NCBI RefSeq assembly: GCF_038719015.1 | Contig: NZ_CP152276.1 | Span: 2,671,001-2,735,000, forward strand | Direction of reading: 5' to 3' | Length of the DNA stretch: 64,000 nucleotides | DNA from: Nguyenibacter vanlangensis | GTDB lineage: Bacteria; Pseudomonadota; Alphaproteobacteria; Acetobacterales; Acetobacteraceae | Shown here: positions 27,179 to 35,928 of the stretch, piece after piece | Layout of the letters: each line of letters starts with the position of its first letter | How positions within the stretch are numbered: position 1 is the first letter of the stretch | The notes under the pieces: model-generated | What the model was told of the DNA's origin: nothing | Seen by the model: the letters and a program-made list of their open reading frames with translations, nothing else | Database searches by the model: none | Position numbers and translations under genes: made by a program

Positions 27179-28737
27179 GACGGACGCCCCGCGGCATGGC
27201 TGGTAACCCGCATCCACAGGAATGACAGTGCAAGCAGGGCTGCGACGCCGAAGGCAAGATCGCGGACGAAGCCGAAGACATTGATATAGCCAAGAACGGC
27301 GGACTGGTCGGAAAGGTTGCTGATCAAGGAAGATGCACCACGGTTAAGGACGTCCAGCGAAGTGGAGGCCGAGCCGGCGAGACGGTTGGAGAGGCCCGTC
27401 AGCGCGTAACGTTGATAGTGATATTGCAGGCTGCCCAGCACGGCGGATCCGATGACACTTCCAAGGCTTTGTGAAATCGCAAACACGTAAATGGCCGAGA
27501 TGAAATTGCTGGTATCGGATCTGAATACGAGAATGATGTCATACAGAAGGGCGGGCCCCACGAACAACGTCGTGCCGAAACCCAGAAGGGCCTGCGAAAA
27601 ATACATATCGACCGGGCGGCTCTGGGCATTGCTGCCTGTGTCAAGGGCGGCCGCAACAGCGATGACGACGAGTGCCGCGATACACTGAAACGGTATGGTC
27701 CCGGGGGACAGGGTCAACGCCATGGTGGCGATACCACACACCATACCGAGGATGACCCACAGATAAAGCGTATGGAACTGATCATTGAGCAGGCCCGCAT
27801 GCGTGAACAGCCCGATGACACCGGTATCCTGTTCCGATAGGAGCAGTCGCTCCATGATGGCGACTACGACGAACTTCACAAGTGTCGATGTCGACAGCCA
27901 TCCCATTTCCAGCAGAGGCCGGGTACGGCACAGTTCGACGGCGACGGCCGGCGCAAGAAACAGGATCATCGTGACGAGAAGCCAGCCGATCCATGGCGTG
28001 TCCGTCCACCACAGGGTGCGGCCGAGCGTCAGTACAGCAACAAGGGTCACCGATACGATGCTCAACAGCGTGGCCGGAAGCAGGTCGACCGCACCGATCA
28101 CCGGGCCGGTATAGGTCTTCGGCAAGGGTAGAAGCAACACCGCCAGCAGTTGCAGCGATGCGAATGTCGTGGACAGGCAGGCAAAACCCTTATTGCCGGA
28201 ATGGGTCAGCATCTCCACGGGAAACAGGGCCGCGATCGGATTGGCCAGTTGGAGGCTGGCGATGGCCAGCGCGATGGCGAGCACTCTCCGGGATTTTGGA
28301 AGGGCCTGTATGAAATAGTATACGCCGGCCGCGACACTGGTGGAGACCTGCAGGCCATTGGTCACGCGATTGACGACCATGCCGATGAAACCATGGGCCA
28401 GAAGCATAACGAGGCCGCTGGCGACATTGGCCACGAGCAGCCAGTGAAGGATACGCATGATTCCGAATTGCTGTCGGCCCTTGATGACGACCAAATTGGC
28501 GTACGCCGCGGCCGCCACGAAGGCGACGATCAGCCATTCACTTTCGGCTATAGTCAGCCCGGCTTCCCCCGCAACACTGCCAAGATTGCCGGACAGCAGT
28601 GCGTTCTGTGTCGATGCGATGATCGGCATGAGGAAGCCCATGCCGATATAGGCCACACGGCGCGCCATCGGGTGATGCGCGATATAGGGCGCGCCCAGCA
28701 GCGGGGGGCGTTCAAGATCCGAAGGTACTTCAGACAT
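27175..28737 (-). CDS. MFS drug efflux transporter, EmrB/DHA2 type
   Basis: The 520-residue protein has about 14 hydrophobic helices as in the DHA2 family of drug:proton antiporters. Early in the sequence are ISTQNALLSGNLG-like and EWLIVAFVAAAAYANLVVI segments. With the fusion protein and outer-membrane factor it forms an EmrAB-TolC-like pump. It lies 84 bp after the marR gene on the same strand. The exported compound is unknown. Confidence 0.9.
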   Translation of the reverse strand: MSEVPSDLERPPLLGAPYIAHHPMARRVAYIGMGFLMPIIASTQNALLSGNLGSVAGEAGLTIAESEWLIVAFVAAAAYANLVVIKGRQQFGIMRILHWLLVANVASGLVMLLAHGFIGMVVNRVTNGLQVSTSVAAGVYYFIQALPKSRRVLAIALAIASLQLANPIAALFPVEMLTHSGNKGFACLSTTFASLQLLAVLLLPLPKTYTGPVIGAVDLLPATLLSIVSVTLVAVLTLGRTLWWTDTPWIGWLLVTMILFLAPAVAVELCRTRPLLEMGWLSTSTLVKFVVVAIMERLLLSEQDTGVIGLFTHAGLLNDQFHTLYLWVILGMVCGIATMALTLSPGTIPFQCIAALVVIAVAAALDTGSNAQSRPVDMYFSQALLGFGTTLFVGPALLYDIILVFRSDTSNFISAIYVFAISQSLGSVIGSAVLGSLQYHYQRYALTGLSNRLAGSASTSLDVLNRGASSLISNLSDQSAVLGYINVFGFVRDLAFGVAALLALSFLWMRVTSHAAGRPS

Positions 28738-28821
28738 TGACCTGGCTTTTCAGCGACGTTTTTTCCGGATTTCAAATAAACGAATCACGAAAGAAACGAA
28801 GATGTTTAGATTGAAGAAGGT

Positions 28822-29268
28822 TTACAGCTTCATCCTGACGATGATATCGAGAATTTCGCCAAATATCTCTTTTGCTACCGATCCATGACTTCCGAGTTTT
28901 TCGATAACTTCCTCTTCGATTCCGGACGCGGCCTGCAGTACGGTTTCGATGCGTTCATGACCGGTTCCGGTCAGGACGATGCAATAGGCCCTGCCGTCCC
29001 TTGCATCGGGAATTCGGGTGATGAGGTCAAGCGCTTCCAGAGCCCGCAATGTCCGTACCACCGATGATTTGTCCAGAAGCAGTGCGTCGGCGATTTCCTG
29101 CTGACTCATGGGACGGTTCTGCCGACTCAACTCAAGCAGGGGCTGCCATGTCGCATCTGTCAAACCGTATGGAAGCAGGCGTGTGTTCAGGATATGGCGC
29201 CAGCGCCGGGCAATCTGGGCAAGCATGCGGCCAAGAGTGATGGCCGTATCGTCGCCGCCGTTCTGCAT
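28822..29268 (-). CDS. MarR-family transcriptional regulator
   Basis: The 148-residue protein is a winged-helix MarR regulator (NRPMSQQEIADALLLDKSSVVRTLRALEALDLITR, with the wing in PDARDGRAYCIVLT). It is the first gene of an efflux operon on the same strand and most likely represses it, being released by a small aromatic ligand. Autoregulation is usual for this arrangement. Confidence 0.9.
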   Translation of the reverse strand: MQNGGDDTAITLGRMLAQIARRWRHILNTRLLPYGLTDATWQPLLELSRQNRPMSQQEIADALLLDKSSVVRTLRALEALDLITRIPDARDGRAYCIVLTGTGHERIETVLQAASGIEEEVIEKLGSHGSVAKEIFGEILDIIVRMKL

Positions 29269-29531
29269 CAGTCTGTGTAATCCGTTTCGTTCGATGGCCC
29301 CGCTATGAAGAGAAGCCGGCTAATGAGATGGCGCATACAGATGGGCTTCGCGCCTGCGCGCGCAGTCGATCTGAGAATGAGGATCGTGAAGTGGTCCCCA
29401 TGCCGGGACCGCTTCATCAGGCAAAAAAGTTTGTATGTCAACCAGTATATTTCTGATGACGACATGGTCCGTTTTTCCTTCTGGGGGTCAATCAGCGAAA
29501 GGAGCGAGACTCCACCTCTAACTGATAACAA

Positions 29532-29717
29532 TCAGGGGATTACATAAACACGAGCCCATGTGGCAGCAGCGAGTCCCGAAACCATGGCGACACCGAGTCC
29601 GGCCACCACCAGAGAGGCAATCACACTGCCCGCCCCGGCGATCCAGCCGGCCTGCATGAAGATATGCGGCGCATAGCATGACGCTGCGCCAGTCAGGAAC
29701 CACGATAGCTTTGCCAT
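29532..29717 (-). CDS. Small two-helix membrane protein
   Basis: The 61-residue protein starting MAKLSWFLTGAASCYAPHIF consists of a short tail and a long hydrophobic stretch rich in Ala, Gly and Val. It starts 1 bp after the relaxase stop, so translation is likely coupled. Small membrane proteins of this kind accompany relaxase genes in mobile elements. I cannot name a family. It marks the left limit of the mobile region in this window. Confidence 0.6.
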   Translation of the reverse strand: MAKLSWFLTGAASCYAPHIFMQAGWIAGAGSVIASLVVAGLGVAMVSGLAAATWARVYVIP

Positions 29718-29718
29718 C

Positions 29719-31488
29719 TTACAGCCCGATCCCCATGTCCCGCTTCCGGCCGAAGGACCAGTCCACCCCGCCATCGCCGCGCGCGATCCCGGAGACCTGC
29801 CGGCCAAGCTGTTTCTCCAGGGACGGCGTCCAGGGCACCAGTTGGAACCCCAGCCCGTCATCGATCATGGCCATACGCCCCGAGGCCAGGGCAAAGCGCT
29901 GGCGATAGGTGCCCGTCACATATTCACCCTGGGCCGAGGGCTGATGCGGCAGTCCGCTCTGCTGCTCCAGACGCCTGACCAGGTCAGCGACCTCGCGCTC
30001 CCGCAGTGCCACGATCATGCCATGCGGATAGCGCACCTGCTCTCCATCGCGCTGGGCAATGCCCTGCGCGACCAGATGCTCCGACCGCCGGGTCAAAGCA
30101 TCCCGCACCTCGGCGCCGTATCCCCCCTCCCCCAGCGCCACCGGCTCACGCGCGATGAGTTGCCGGTCGAGCCAGGTCGCGCCCCGCGCCGTCACCTGCT
30201 CCGCGACCGACAGGTCCGAGCGCACCGCCAACGCCACACGGCGACGGCCATTGGCGTCCTCGAATTTCCGTACCTCCACCACTGACCTGGACGGACTGTC
30301 GCCGGTCGCCTCCAGCGTCGGCAGATGGACGTGATGGGTACGTCCATCCACCCCGTCGATCACGGCATAGGCCGTGCCCTTCAGTTCGTCGTCGAGGCCG
30401 CGCGCCACCAGTCGCCCGATTACCGGTTCGGCCAGTTCTTCCCCGGCCAGCACCCAGGCTGACGCGGCGCGCTCGATGCCCTGTTCGCTCAGGCCGCGAT
30501 GGATGCGCTTGATGATATCCCCACGCTGGCCCATCTCGCGCAGGGTCGGTTCCGCCGCCTCGTCCAGCCGCCATCGTCCGTCCCCGACCTGGTGCGCCAA
30601 TCCCATCCGCTCCAGGCGCCGCAACCGTCCCACCTTCAGCACCGCGAAGAGATCCGGCCGGCGATCCGGATGCGGGGCTAGGTTGAGAATTCCCCGCTCA
30701 TCGGCATCCTGCTGCAATTGCCGGTCGAGCTGGGTCCAGCGCTCGGCCTCGACCTGCCGTTCCACGGATTTGCGGATCTCGTTCTCAGTGCGGAGACCGA
30801 GTTCCAGCGTGACCAGGTTCTGGGCGCGGGCGCGCAGGCCCTCGCTGATATAGTCGCGGGCGATCACCAGATCCTCGCCCTCCTGGTCCTTGCCACGCAC
30901 GATGATATGGATATGCGGATTATCGGTGTTCCAATGCGACACCGCCACCCAGTCCAGCGTCGTGCCGAGATCCTGCTCGGCCTGGGTCATCAATTCGCGC
31001 GTGAAGGATCTAAGGTCCGCCAGCGCCGGCGCATCCTCCGGCCCGATGATGAAGCGGAAATGATGCCGATCATCCGCGCACCGCTCGGCGAATTCGGACG
31101 CCGGCACCGCGTCGCGCTCGGCGCCGAACAGCTTCGCCTTCTCGCCGTCCTTCGTCACCCCTTCACGCTGGAGGTAGGACAGGTGGGCACGCAGCGAGGC
31201 CCGGCCGCCATGGCGCACGACACGGGCCTTGACCACAGCAAGCCGGGTGCGCCGCGACAGGATGCGGTTGGCGCGCAACGTGGCGCCCCTACCCCGCCCA
31301 AAGGTCGACGGACCCGTCCCGCCTCGTCCTGAACCCGGACGCGCCATGCCGCCGGCCCGGTTGGTCGCGGCGAGAACCTTGCCGATAAAGGACCGCCCCT
31401 GACCCGCGCGGGTCGCGCGGATGCGGCCGGGTCTGACCCGGAATTCGTCATCCTGCACCACGGAAACCCTGACCTTGCTGGAGATCAT
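29719..31488 (-). CDS. Relaxase/mobilization nuclease with DUF3363 domain
   Basis: The 589-residue protein has a basic N-terminus, then a relaxase core with SHWNTDNPHIHIIVRG, whose histidine cluster binds the metal for nicking. A DUF3363 region follows (residues about 250-580). Relaxases of this type nick the transfer origin of Tn4371-like and related proteobacterial integrative elements and plasmids. TraG and the Trb secretion genes, which usually follow, are absent in this window, so the element is probably not self-transmissible. Confidence 0.9.
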   Translation of the reverse strand: MISSKVRVSVVQDDEFRVRPGRIRATRAGQGRSFIGKVLAATNRAGGMARPGSGRGGTGPSTFGRGRGATLRANRILSRRTRLAVVKARVVRHGGRASLRAHLSYLQREGVTKDGEKAKLFGAERDAVPASEFAERCADDRHHFRFIIGPEDAPALADLRSFTRELMTQAEQDLGTTLDWVAVSHWNTDNPHIHIIVRGKDQEGEDLVIARDYISEGLRARAQNLVTLELGLRTENEIRKSVERQVEAERWTQLDRQLQQDADERGILNLAPHPDRRPDLFAVLKVGRLRRLERMGLAHQVGDGRWRLDEAAEPTLREMGQRGDIIKRIHRGLSEQGIERAASAWVLAGEELAEPVIGRLVARGLDDELKGTAYAVIDGVDGRTHHVHLPTLEATGDSPSRSVVEVRKFEDANGRRRVALAVRSDLSVAEQVTARGATWLDRQLIAREPVALGEGGYGAEVRDALTRRSEHLVAQGIAQRDGEQVRYPHGMIVALREREVADLVRRLEQQSGLPHQPSAQGEYVTGTYRQRFALASGRMAMIDDGLGFQLVPWTPSLEKQLGRQVSGIARGDGGVDWSFGRKRDMGIGL

Positions 31489-31689
31489 TGAAAAGATATC
31501 GAATTCTTTGGGCGAAACCTTTGGACGGCAAAATGACCTTGCAGAAACACGAGAAAATCCGCCATCCCCAACCGAGACGCACCTTGCGGCTTTTATCTTG
31601 CCTTAAGCCAAAATGGCCCACTCCCCGATAAAACTGCCGACTCCACCGCCGATTTCCGAGGGAGAACATCAGCCCGCCGTGTCGATCCC

Positions 31690-32337
31690 TCATGGTTCGG
31701 CGCTCCCCGAACGGCGGATGAACAGCGTCAATGATGCTGCAGACGGACTGCTGACAGGATGCGACGAACCGGCGGACGACATACCCACGAAATGCGCGGC
31801 GAACAGCATCGCCAGCCGCCAATCGGTCGCGGCGAACCGCTCGCGGACGTGCGCTGGCGATGCATCGCCAGTGCTCCGGCGCAGCAGACGAACGACCGAG
31901 GCGACGTAATCGCGCGTCTCGGCGGGCAGCGGACGCCCGGTTGCCAGATGATCGTCATAACGCCCCGGCCCGGCATTATAGGCGGCCAGGAAGCCGGCAT
32001 CGCCATAGCGATCATGCAGCAGCCGAAGATAAGCAGTCCCGGCGACGATATTGTCATGGGGGTCGAACGGATCTGCGCCGAGATTGAGATCCTGGCGCAA
32101 TTCCCGCCATGTGTTGGGCATGATCTGCATCAGCCCCATCGCGCCCTTCGCCGAAATGGCGTGCGGATCGCCGCCGCTCTCGATGCGCAACACCGCGCGG
32201 ACCCAGTCCTGCGGAATGGATGCCTGCCGCGCGGCCTGCTGCACGAAATCGTCGATGCCCTGCGCACGGGAAGGACCAGGCGAGAGCAGCAGCGCGAGCC
32301 CGAGCGCGCCGCCCGCGATCAACGCGCCCCGCCTCAT
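31690..32337 (-). CDS. Lytic transglycosylase of the transfer module
   Basis: The 215-residue protein starts at 32337 and has a signal peptide ending SRAQ. Its SLT domain carries the catalytic glutamate (about residue 53) in RIESGGDPHAISAKGAMGLM and the GTAYLRLLHDRYGD and AAYNAGPGRYD motifs. It opens the peptidoglycan for a transfer apparatus. The start overlaps the upstream DUF736 gene stop by 4 bp. Confidence 0.92.
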   Translation of the reverse strand: MRRGALIAGGALGLALLLSPGPSRAQGIDDFVQQAARQASIPQDWVRAVLRIESGGDPHAISAKGAMGLMQIMPNTWRELRQDLNLGADPFDPHDNIVAGTAYLRLLHDRYGDAGFLAAYNAGPGRYDDHLATGRPLPAETRDYVASVVRLLRRSTGDASPAHVRERFAATDWRLAMLFAAHFVGMSSAGSSHPVSSPSAASLTLFIRRSGSAEP

Positions 32338-32675
32338 TCGCGTGCGCCCTGCCGCTTCGCGGATCGGTTCCACACCAATTGCCAGGCGCGCCCGCCGCGA
32401 CCGGCCTGGAACAGGGTGGCGCGGATCGGCTGGGTCAGCGACGGATCATCGAGCAGCACCGAGACATACTCACCGGCGCGCTCTCCGGTGCGGGTCCAGC
32501 CTGCACCGATCTCCAACGTCTCTGCGCTATCACCGAGATGGATACGGTAGTCGGGCGCGTTCTCGGCGTCCGATCCCTCGACCCGCGCGAAGGTCAGTTC
32601 GGCGTCGAGGGCGAGCGTGCGCAGCCGCCCGGCAAAACCGGTGGCGGTGCGGGTGAACAGACCGATCTGGGTCAT
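32334..32675 (-). CDS. DUF736 family protein (copy 1)
   Basis: This 113-residue protein begins MTQIGLFTRTATGFAG and has the DUF736 core with LDAELTFARVEGSDAENAPDY, EIGAGWTR and YVSVLLDDPSL. The family is widespread in alphaproteobacterial conjugative elements and has no established activity. It sits between the TraF peptidase and the transglycosylase, as is usual. A second copy lies at 40896-41222. Confidence 0.9.
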   Translation of the reverse strand: MTQIGLFTRTATGFAGRLRTLALDAELTFARVEGSDAENAPDYRIHLGDSAETLEIGAGWTRTGERAGEYVSVLLDDPSLTQPIRATLFQAGRGGRAWQLVWNRSAKRQGARE

Positions 32676-32676
32676 G

Positions 32677-33234
32677 TCAGGGTGCTTTCATGGTGGGGGG
32701 TGAAGACAAGGGCGCCGCGTGTCGGGTCGCAGGCGGCAGCCAGAGCGGCGTCGCGCGGCCGATCACGTCGGCAGCAGGAAGGGAGCCGAAATAGCGGCCA
32801 TCGAGACTGCGCGGCTCGGCCGGGTTCATGACGAAAATCTGCCCGGCGGAGAGACGACGGCAGCCGTGCCAGACCGGCAGCGAGCGGCCGCGATGATCGA
32901 CGGTCCGCGCATCGCCGACGACCACGCCGTCGATGGTGATACGCAGCGCAATGCGACAGACACTCTGCCCGGCGACCGCCGCCACGGGCTTCAACAACGG
33001 CACGCCCAAGGGCAGATAGCCGCGCGCCGCCAGCAGGCTGGCCTGCGTGTCCGGCAACCGCAGCGCGACGACATCGCCGATACGCGGGCTGGGATCTGGA
33101 TGCAGCCGGTAGAGCCCGACCGGGACGCTGGCGGTGGCGTTCCAGAGCAGGCGCGGGACCGGATGGACCGCCAGCGCGGCGCCGATGCCGAGCACGGCGA
33201 CATAAGTGGTGAAGAACCAGCCGCGCCGGGTCAT
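32677..33234 (-). CDS. traF: S26-family signal peptidase, TraF type
   Basis: The 185-residue protein has one N-terminal membrane helix (MTRRGWFFTTYVAVLG on). The catalytic serine lies in TASVPVGLYRL, the lysine in LLKPVAAVAGQSVC, and the FVMNPAEPRSLDGRYFG box follows. TraF-type peptidases process pilin subunits for conjugation. The start at 33234 overlaps the DUF2840 stop by 4 bp; longer open readings in this frame are antisense-like and rejected. Confidence 0.88.
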   Translation of the reverse strand: MTRRGWFFTTYVAVLGIGAALAVHPVPRLLWNATASVPVGLYRLHPDPSPRIGDVVALRLPDTQASLLAARGYLPLGVPLLKPVAAVAGQSVCRIALRITIDGVVVGDARTVDHRGRSLPVWHGCRRLSAGQIFVMNPAEPRSLDGRYFGSLPAADVIGRATPLWLPPATRHAAPLSSPPTMKAP

Positions 33235-33707
33235 GATGTCGCACTCCGCGCCTGCCAGGCATGATGCCGCGACGGCGCATAGGCGTGGATTGCCGCGCCG
33301 ACGCGCAGACGTTCGGCCACCTCCCGCCAATATGCCGGGTCGATCCGCGCGGGATCGATGCGCTGGCGCTCGATGCGGTCGATGGCCTCCAGCACCATCC
33401 GCACCTGCGGCCAGCCCGTCCCATGCAACAGACGTTCGCCGCCGGTCGGCACGAACGGCAGGCAGTCGCGCGGCTCGCCGAGCAGCGGCGCGCGGACGAT
33501 GTCGATGCAGCAGGTCGCCGCACCGCAATCGGCCTGGGTCCAGCGCAGCAGCGCGAAGACGGCGCCGGGCGCGAAGCACAGGCGGCGGCGATAGCGGTCG
33601 ATGGGATGCGTGTCGACAACAGGACCGAAGCGCAGCCATTGTTCGATGCGCTTCTCCAGCCAGGTGAGTTCGAGATGCGTCAGCATCTCGCGATGAGCAT
33701 GGCTCAT
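33231..33707 (-). CDS. DUF2840 family protein
   Basis: The 158-residue protein (LTHLELTWLEKRIEQWLRFG near the start, RRLCFAPGAVFALLRW in the middle) matches DUF2840, which regularly precedes the TraF peptidase in integrative elements of Proteobacteria. Function is unknown. It overlaps both neighbours by 4 bp. Confidence 0.88.
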   Translation of the reverse strand: MSHAHREMLTHLELTWLEKRIEQWLRFGPVVDTHPIDRYRRRLCFAPGAVFALLRWTQADCGAATCCIDIVRAPLLGEPRDCLPFVPTGGERLLHGTGWPQVRMVLEAIDRIERQRIDPARIDPAYWREVAERLRVGAAIHAYAPSRHHAWQARSATS

Positions 33708-34459
33708 GCGCTGTCTCCGACGGGAAAGGGAAGGATGGCGGCGAGACGATCCCGGGCGCGTTGCGCCATCGCGGGATCGATCCCGCAGCCGACAGAACGG
33801 CGGCCGGCCAACCGGCGGGCGACGCCGGCGGCGCCTGAACCGGCGAACCAGTCTCCGACCACACCGCCCGGCGGGCAGCTGACGCGGATCAGCAGATCCA
33901 GCAGGGCGACGGGCTTTTCGGTGGGATGGATGGCGCGGCCATGGACGTTGCGGAAGCGCTGCACCGAGCGGGCCAGGCGTGGTCCGCCATCTTCGCTGCG
34001 ATACGACGCTGCGCCGATGTCACCGGTATGGGTCGGTCGGCGCTTGCGGCGGACCACCCGTGCCCGGGCGTCATCCGTCGTGGCCACGGCGTTGTAGATC
34101 GCCTGCCAGCGCGCGGATTCGGGATAGAACTGCACCAGCACTTCATGGACGCGGCGGAAGCGATCGGCATGAAAGACGCTACCGTTCTGCTTTTCCCAGA
34201 CGATCTCCTGCGCGTGCCGCAACCCGGCGGTGTGGAAAGCGTCGGCGGTCGCCATGAAGCTGCGCAGGGAGCCGCAGACCCAGAGCGAGCCATGAGGCTT
34301 CAATGCCCTTGCCGCCAGTTGCAGCCAGCCCGACACGCGCCGGTCCCAGGCCAGCGACGTTTCGCCATAGGGCGGGTCGGCGAGGATCAGGTCGTAGGGA
34401 CCATGACCGGGCATGAGATCCCGGCAATCGCCCGTCAACAGCAGGAAGGGGCCGGTCAT
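33704..34459 (-). CDS. DNA adenine methyltransferase, beta-type motif order
   Basis: The 251-residue protein has motif IV DPPY at residues 28-31 (ADPPYGETSLAWD) and the AdoMet motif DWFAGSGAAG near the C-terminus, with HPTEKPVALL before it. This IV-to-I order is that of beta-class N6-adenine or N4-cytosine methyltransferases. No restriction enzyme gene is adjacent, so it is an orphan. In related elements a parA gene often sits between repA and DUF2840; here the methyltransferase occupies that position. Confidence 0.88.
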   Translation of the reverse strand: MTGPFLLLTGDCRDLMPGHGPYDLILADPPYGETSLAWDRRVSGWLQLAARALKPHGSLWVCGSLRSFMATADAFHTAGLRHAQEIVWEKQNGSVFHADRFRRVHEVLVQFYPESARWQAIYNAVATTDDARARVVRRKRRPTHTGDIGAASYRSEDGGPRLARSVQRFRNVHGRAIHPTEKPVALLDLLIRVSCPPGGVVGDWFAGSGAAGVARRLAGRRSVGCGIDPAMAQRARDRLAAILPFPVGDSA

Positions 34460-34521
34460 GGCCCGTCTCCCGCAGCGTCACGGCTCCGAAGGCAGGTCCA
34501 CACTGTGAGGACAACCGAGCG

Positions 34522-34555
34522 TGACGGCCGGAGCGTAGAATTGTCGGAAATTGTC
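34522..34555 (-). promoter_or_regulatory. Shared promoter block, copy 1 (upstream of the methyltransferase)
   Basis: TGACGGCCGGAGCGTAG (34522-34538) is followed after 4 bases by GTCGGAAATTGTC (34543-34555). The same two words recur at 35831-35874 in front of the AlpA-like gene with 14 bases between them. Both copies lie shortly upstream of a minus-strand gene, which suggests common regulation. Confidence 0.55.
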
Positions 34556-34611
34556 AGTCTATAGCAGCGTGTTTTCGTGGTAGTCGAAGACTCACGCGCA
34601 CGCGCCGGCGC

Positions 34612-34645
34612 GGTGTACAAGTACTGAATAGGTGTACTTAGTACC
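34612..34645. repeat. Direct repeat pair GGTGTAC-GTAC
   Basis: GGTGTACAAGTAC (34612-34624) and GGTGTACTTAGTACC (34631-34645) are spaced 19 bases start to start, close to two helical turns. They lie in the 283-bp gap between repA and the methyltransferase gene, which holds no gene. A dimeric repressor or replication protein could bind here. Confidence 0.4.
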
Positions 34646-34742
34646 TTTAGAGGGCGACGATTTCCGATTTTTAAACAATGACTTATCGAAAAACCCCGTT
34701 CCTGTTCGGCCGGAGATTCGATTCCTGAAAGGACGGGGGCCA

Positions 34743-35549
34743 TCACACATCCCCCACAGGGTTATCCACAGATGGCTGTGGATAAGAGTCGGCGGCGGTA
34801 TCGGGCGCGAAATGCAGGACCGGCGTGCCGTTGGGATCGATCTCCAGCCACAACCGGTAGCCGGGCAGGCTCTGGGCCTCGACCAGGCGACGGATCTCGA
34901 AGACGAAGCGCGGATAAGGCGACAGCGCGGCCGACTTCTCATGGAGATGCTTGAGATCGAAGGACCAGCCATCACGCTGCCGGCCGGCATGACGGCGGAC
35001 CAGCAGATAGAGCCAGCGCACAAAACCGCCGGTCAGCGCGAAATAGCGGGAGTCGAGGTCGAGTATGGCGCGGCCTTTGACCGCGTCGCACAGCCAGGGC
35101 GGCAGGATCAGGTCGAGTTCGCCGCGCCGTTCCTGCCAGGCGACCAGCCAGGAGAAGCCGGACGCGCCATCGCTTGTCTGGCGCAGCGAGGTGGTGACCT
35201 GAGTATCGGTCAGGCGGTCGAGGGCGGCGCGCAGCCGGACATAGCGGCTGGCGGAATCCCCGCGCCCGAGAAAGCGCAGGATATCGCGGGTCGAGCCGCG
35301 CACATGGGACGAAACGAGTTGCCGCTGCCGGCGCGCCGCGATCAGGGTGGAGACCGCCCATATCAGGATATCGGCGTCCCAGATCGTCGCCATCGGGCTG
35401 GCATCGCGGCCGGCCACCGTCATGCTGACGCGCCCCATGCGAAAATCGACCGGGACATGGCGTGGTGACTTGGCGAGGGAGAAGAATGGCCACGACATCA
35501 GGTCGATCAGCAGGCAGGGGGTCAGCGCCCGGGGCGCGCGGGCGGTCAT
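34743..35549 (-). CDS. repA: Replication initiator protein A (RepA-like)
   Basis: The 268-residue protein (LTPCLLIDLMSWPFFSLAKS at the N-terminus, MTVAGRDASPMATIWDADIL following, RYFALTGGFVRWLYLLVRRH later) matches the replication initiator A family of alphaproteobacterial plasmids and integrative elements. These elements use it for limited autonomous replication. Its start overlaps the AlpA-like gene stop by 4 bp. Inverted DnaA boxes lie within its 3' end. No parA gene is adjacent. Confidence 0.85.
   Translation of the reverse strand: MTARAPRALTPCLLIDLMSWPFFSLAKSPRHVPVDFRMGRVSMTVAGRDASPMATIWDADILIWAVSTLIAARRQRQLVSSHVRGSTRDILRFLGRGDSASRYVRLRAALDRLTDTQVTTSLRQTSDGASGFSWLVAWQERRGELDLILPPWLCDAVKGRAILDLDSRYFALTGGFVRWLYLLVRRHAGRQRDGWSFDLKHLHEKSAALSPYPRFVFEIRRLVEAQSLPGYRLWLEIDPNGTPVLHFAPDTAADSYPQPSVDNPVGDV
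34762..34785. promoter_or_regulatory. Inverted pair of consensus DnaA boxes
   Basis: TTATCCACA (34762-34770) and TGTGGATAA (34777-34785) are both exact consensus DnaA boxes. They form a 10-bp inverted repeat with a 4-base centre, inside the 3' end of repA. Together with the repeats at 34612-34645 they mark a plausible replication origin. Confidence 0.6.
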
Positions 35550-35821
35550 CGCCGCCGGCTCCGGCCGAGGCTGCCGATCCGGCGCGCCGTGTCGTAGATC
35601 TCTTCCGAGGTGGAATGGCAGGCGACGCGCTCGATCCAGACGCGCACGTCGTCGACATGATAGAGGACGCGGCCGCCCATCTTGCGGAAGACCGGGCCGA
35701 CACCCCGGCAGCGATAGCGTTCGAGGGTGCGGGGTGACAGGCCGAGCTTGTCGGCGGCCTGCGGCGTGGTCAGCAACTGCGCGTGCAGGAAATGCCCGGG
35801 CGGCGGATCATAGGGCGACAT
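35546..35821 (-). CDS. AlpA/excisionase-like helix-turn-helix protein
   Basis: The 91-residue protein carries an HTH_17-type winged helix (LLTTPQAADKLGLSPRTLERYRCRG, then GPVFRKMGGRVLYHVDDV). Such proteins are found just upstream of repA in these elements and may control replication or excision. The shared promoter block copy 2 lies directly upstream. Confidence 0.85.
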   Translation of the reverse strand: MSPYDPPPGHFLHAQLLTTPQAADKLGLSPRTLERYRCRGVGPVFRKMGGRVLYHVDDVRVWIERVACHSTSEEIYDTARRIGSLGRSRRR

Positions 35822-35830
35822 GGCGGCCTC

Positions 35831-35874
35831 TGACGGTTGGAGCGTAGCGAGGCCAAGCGTGGTCGGAAATTGTC
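35831..35874 (-). promoter_or_regulatory. Shared promoter block, copy 2 (upstream of the AlpA-like gene)
   Basis: TGACGGTTGGAGCGTAG (35831-35847) and GTCGGAAATTGTC (35862-35874) repeat the words seen at 34522-34555. The block ends 10 bp from the AlpA-like start codon side, so it may include the operator and leader. Confidence 0.55.
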
Positions 35875-35928
35875 GGTGGCGGGACGCACGAAAACGGGGA
35901 TAGGCTTATGGAGCGACCGTGCGGCGCG

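Noticed and set aside
32672..33619. Longer frames on the minus strand overlapping TraF peptidase and DUF2840
   Set aside because: Arg/Ala-rich out-of-frame shadows; the 4-bp overlaps of the accepted genes give a consistent operon.
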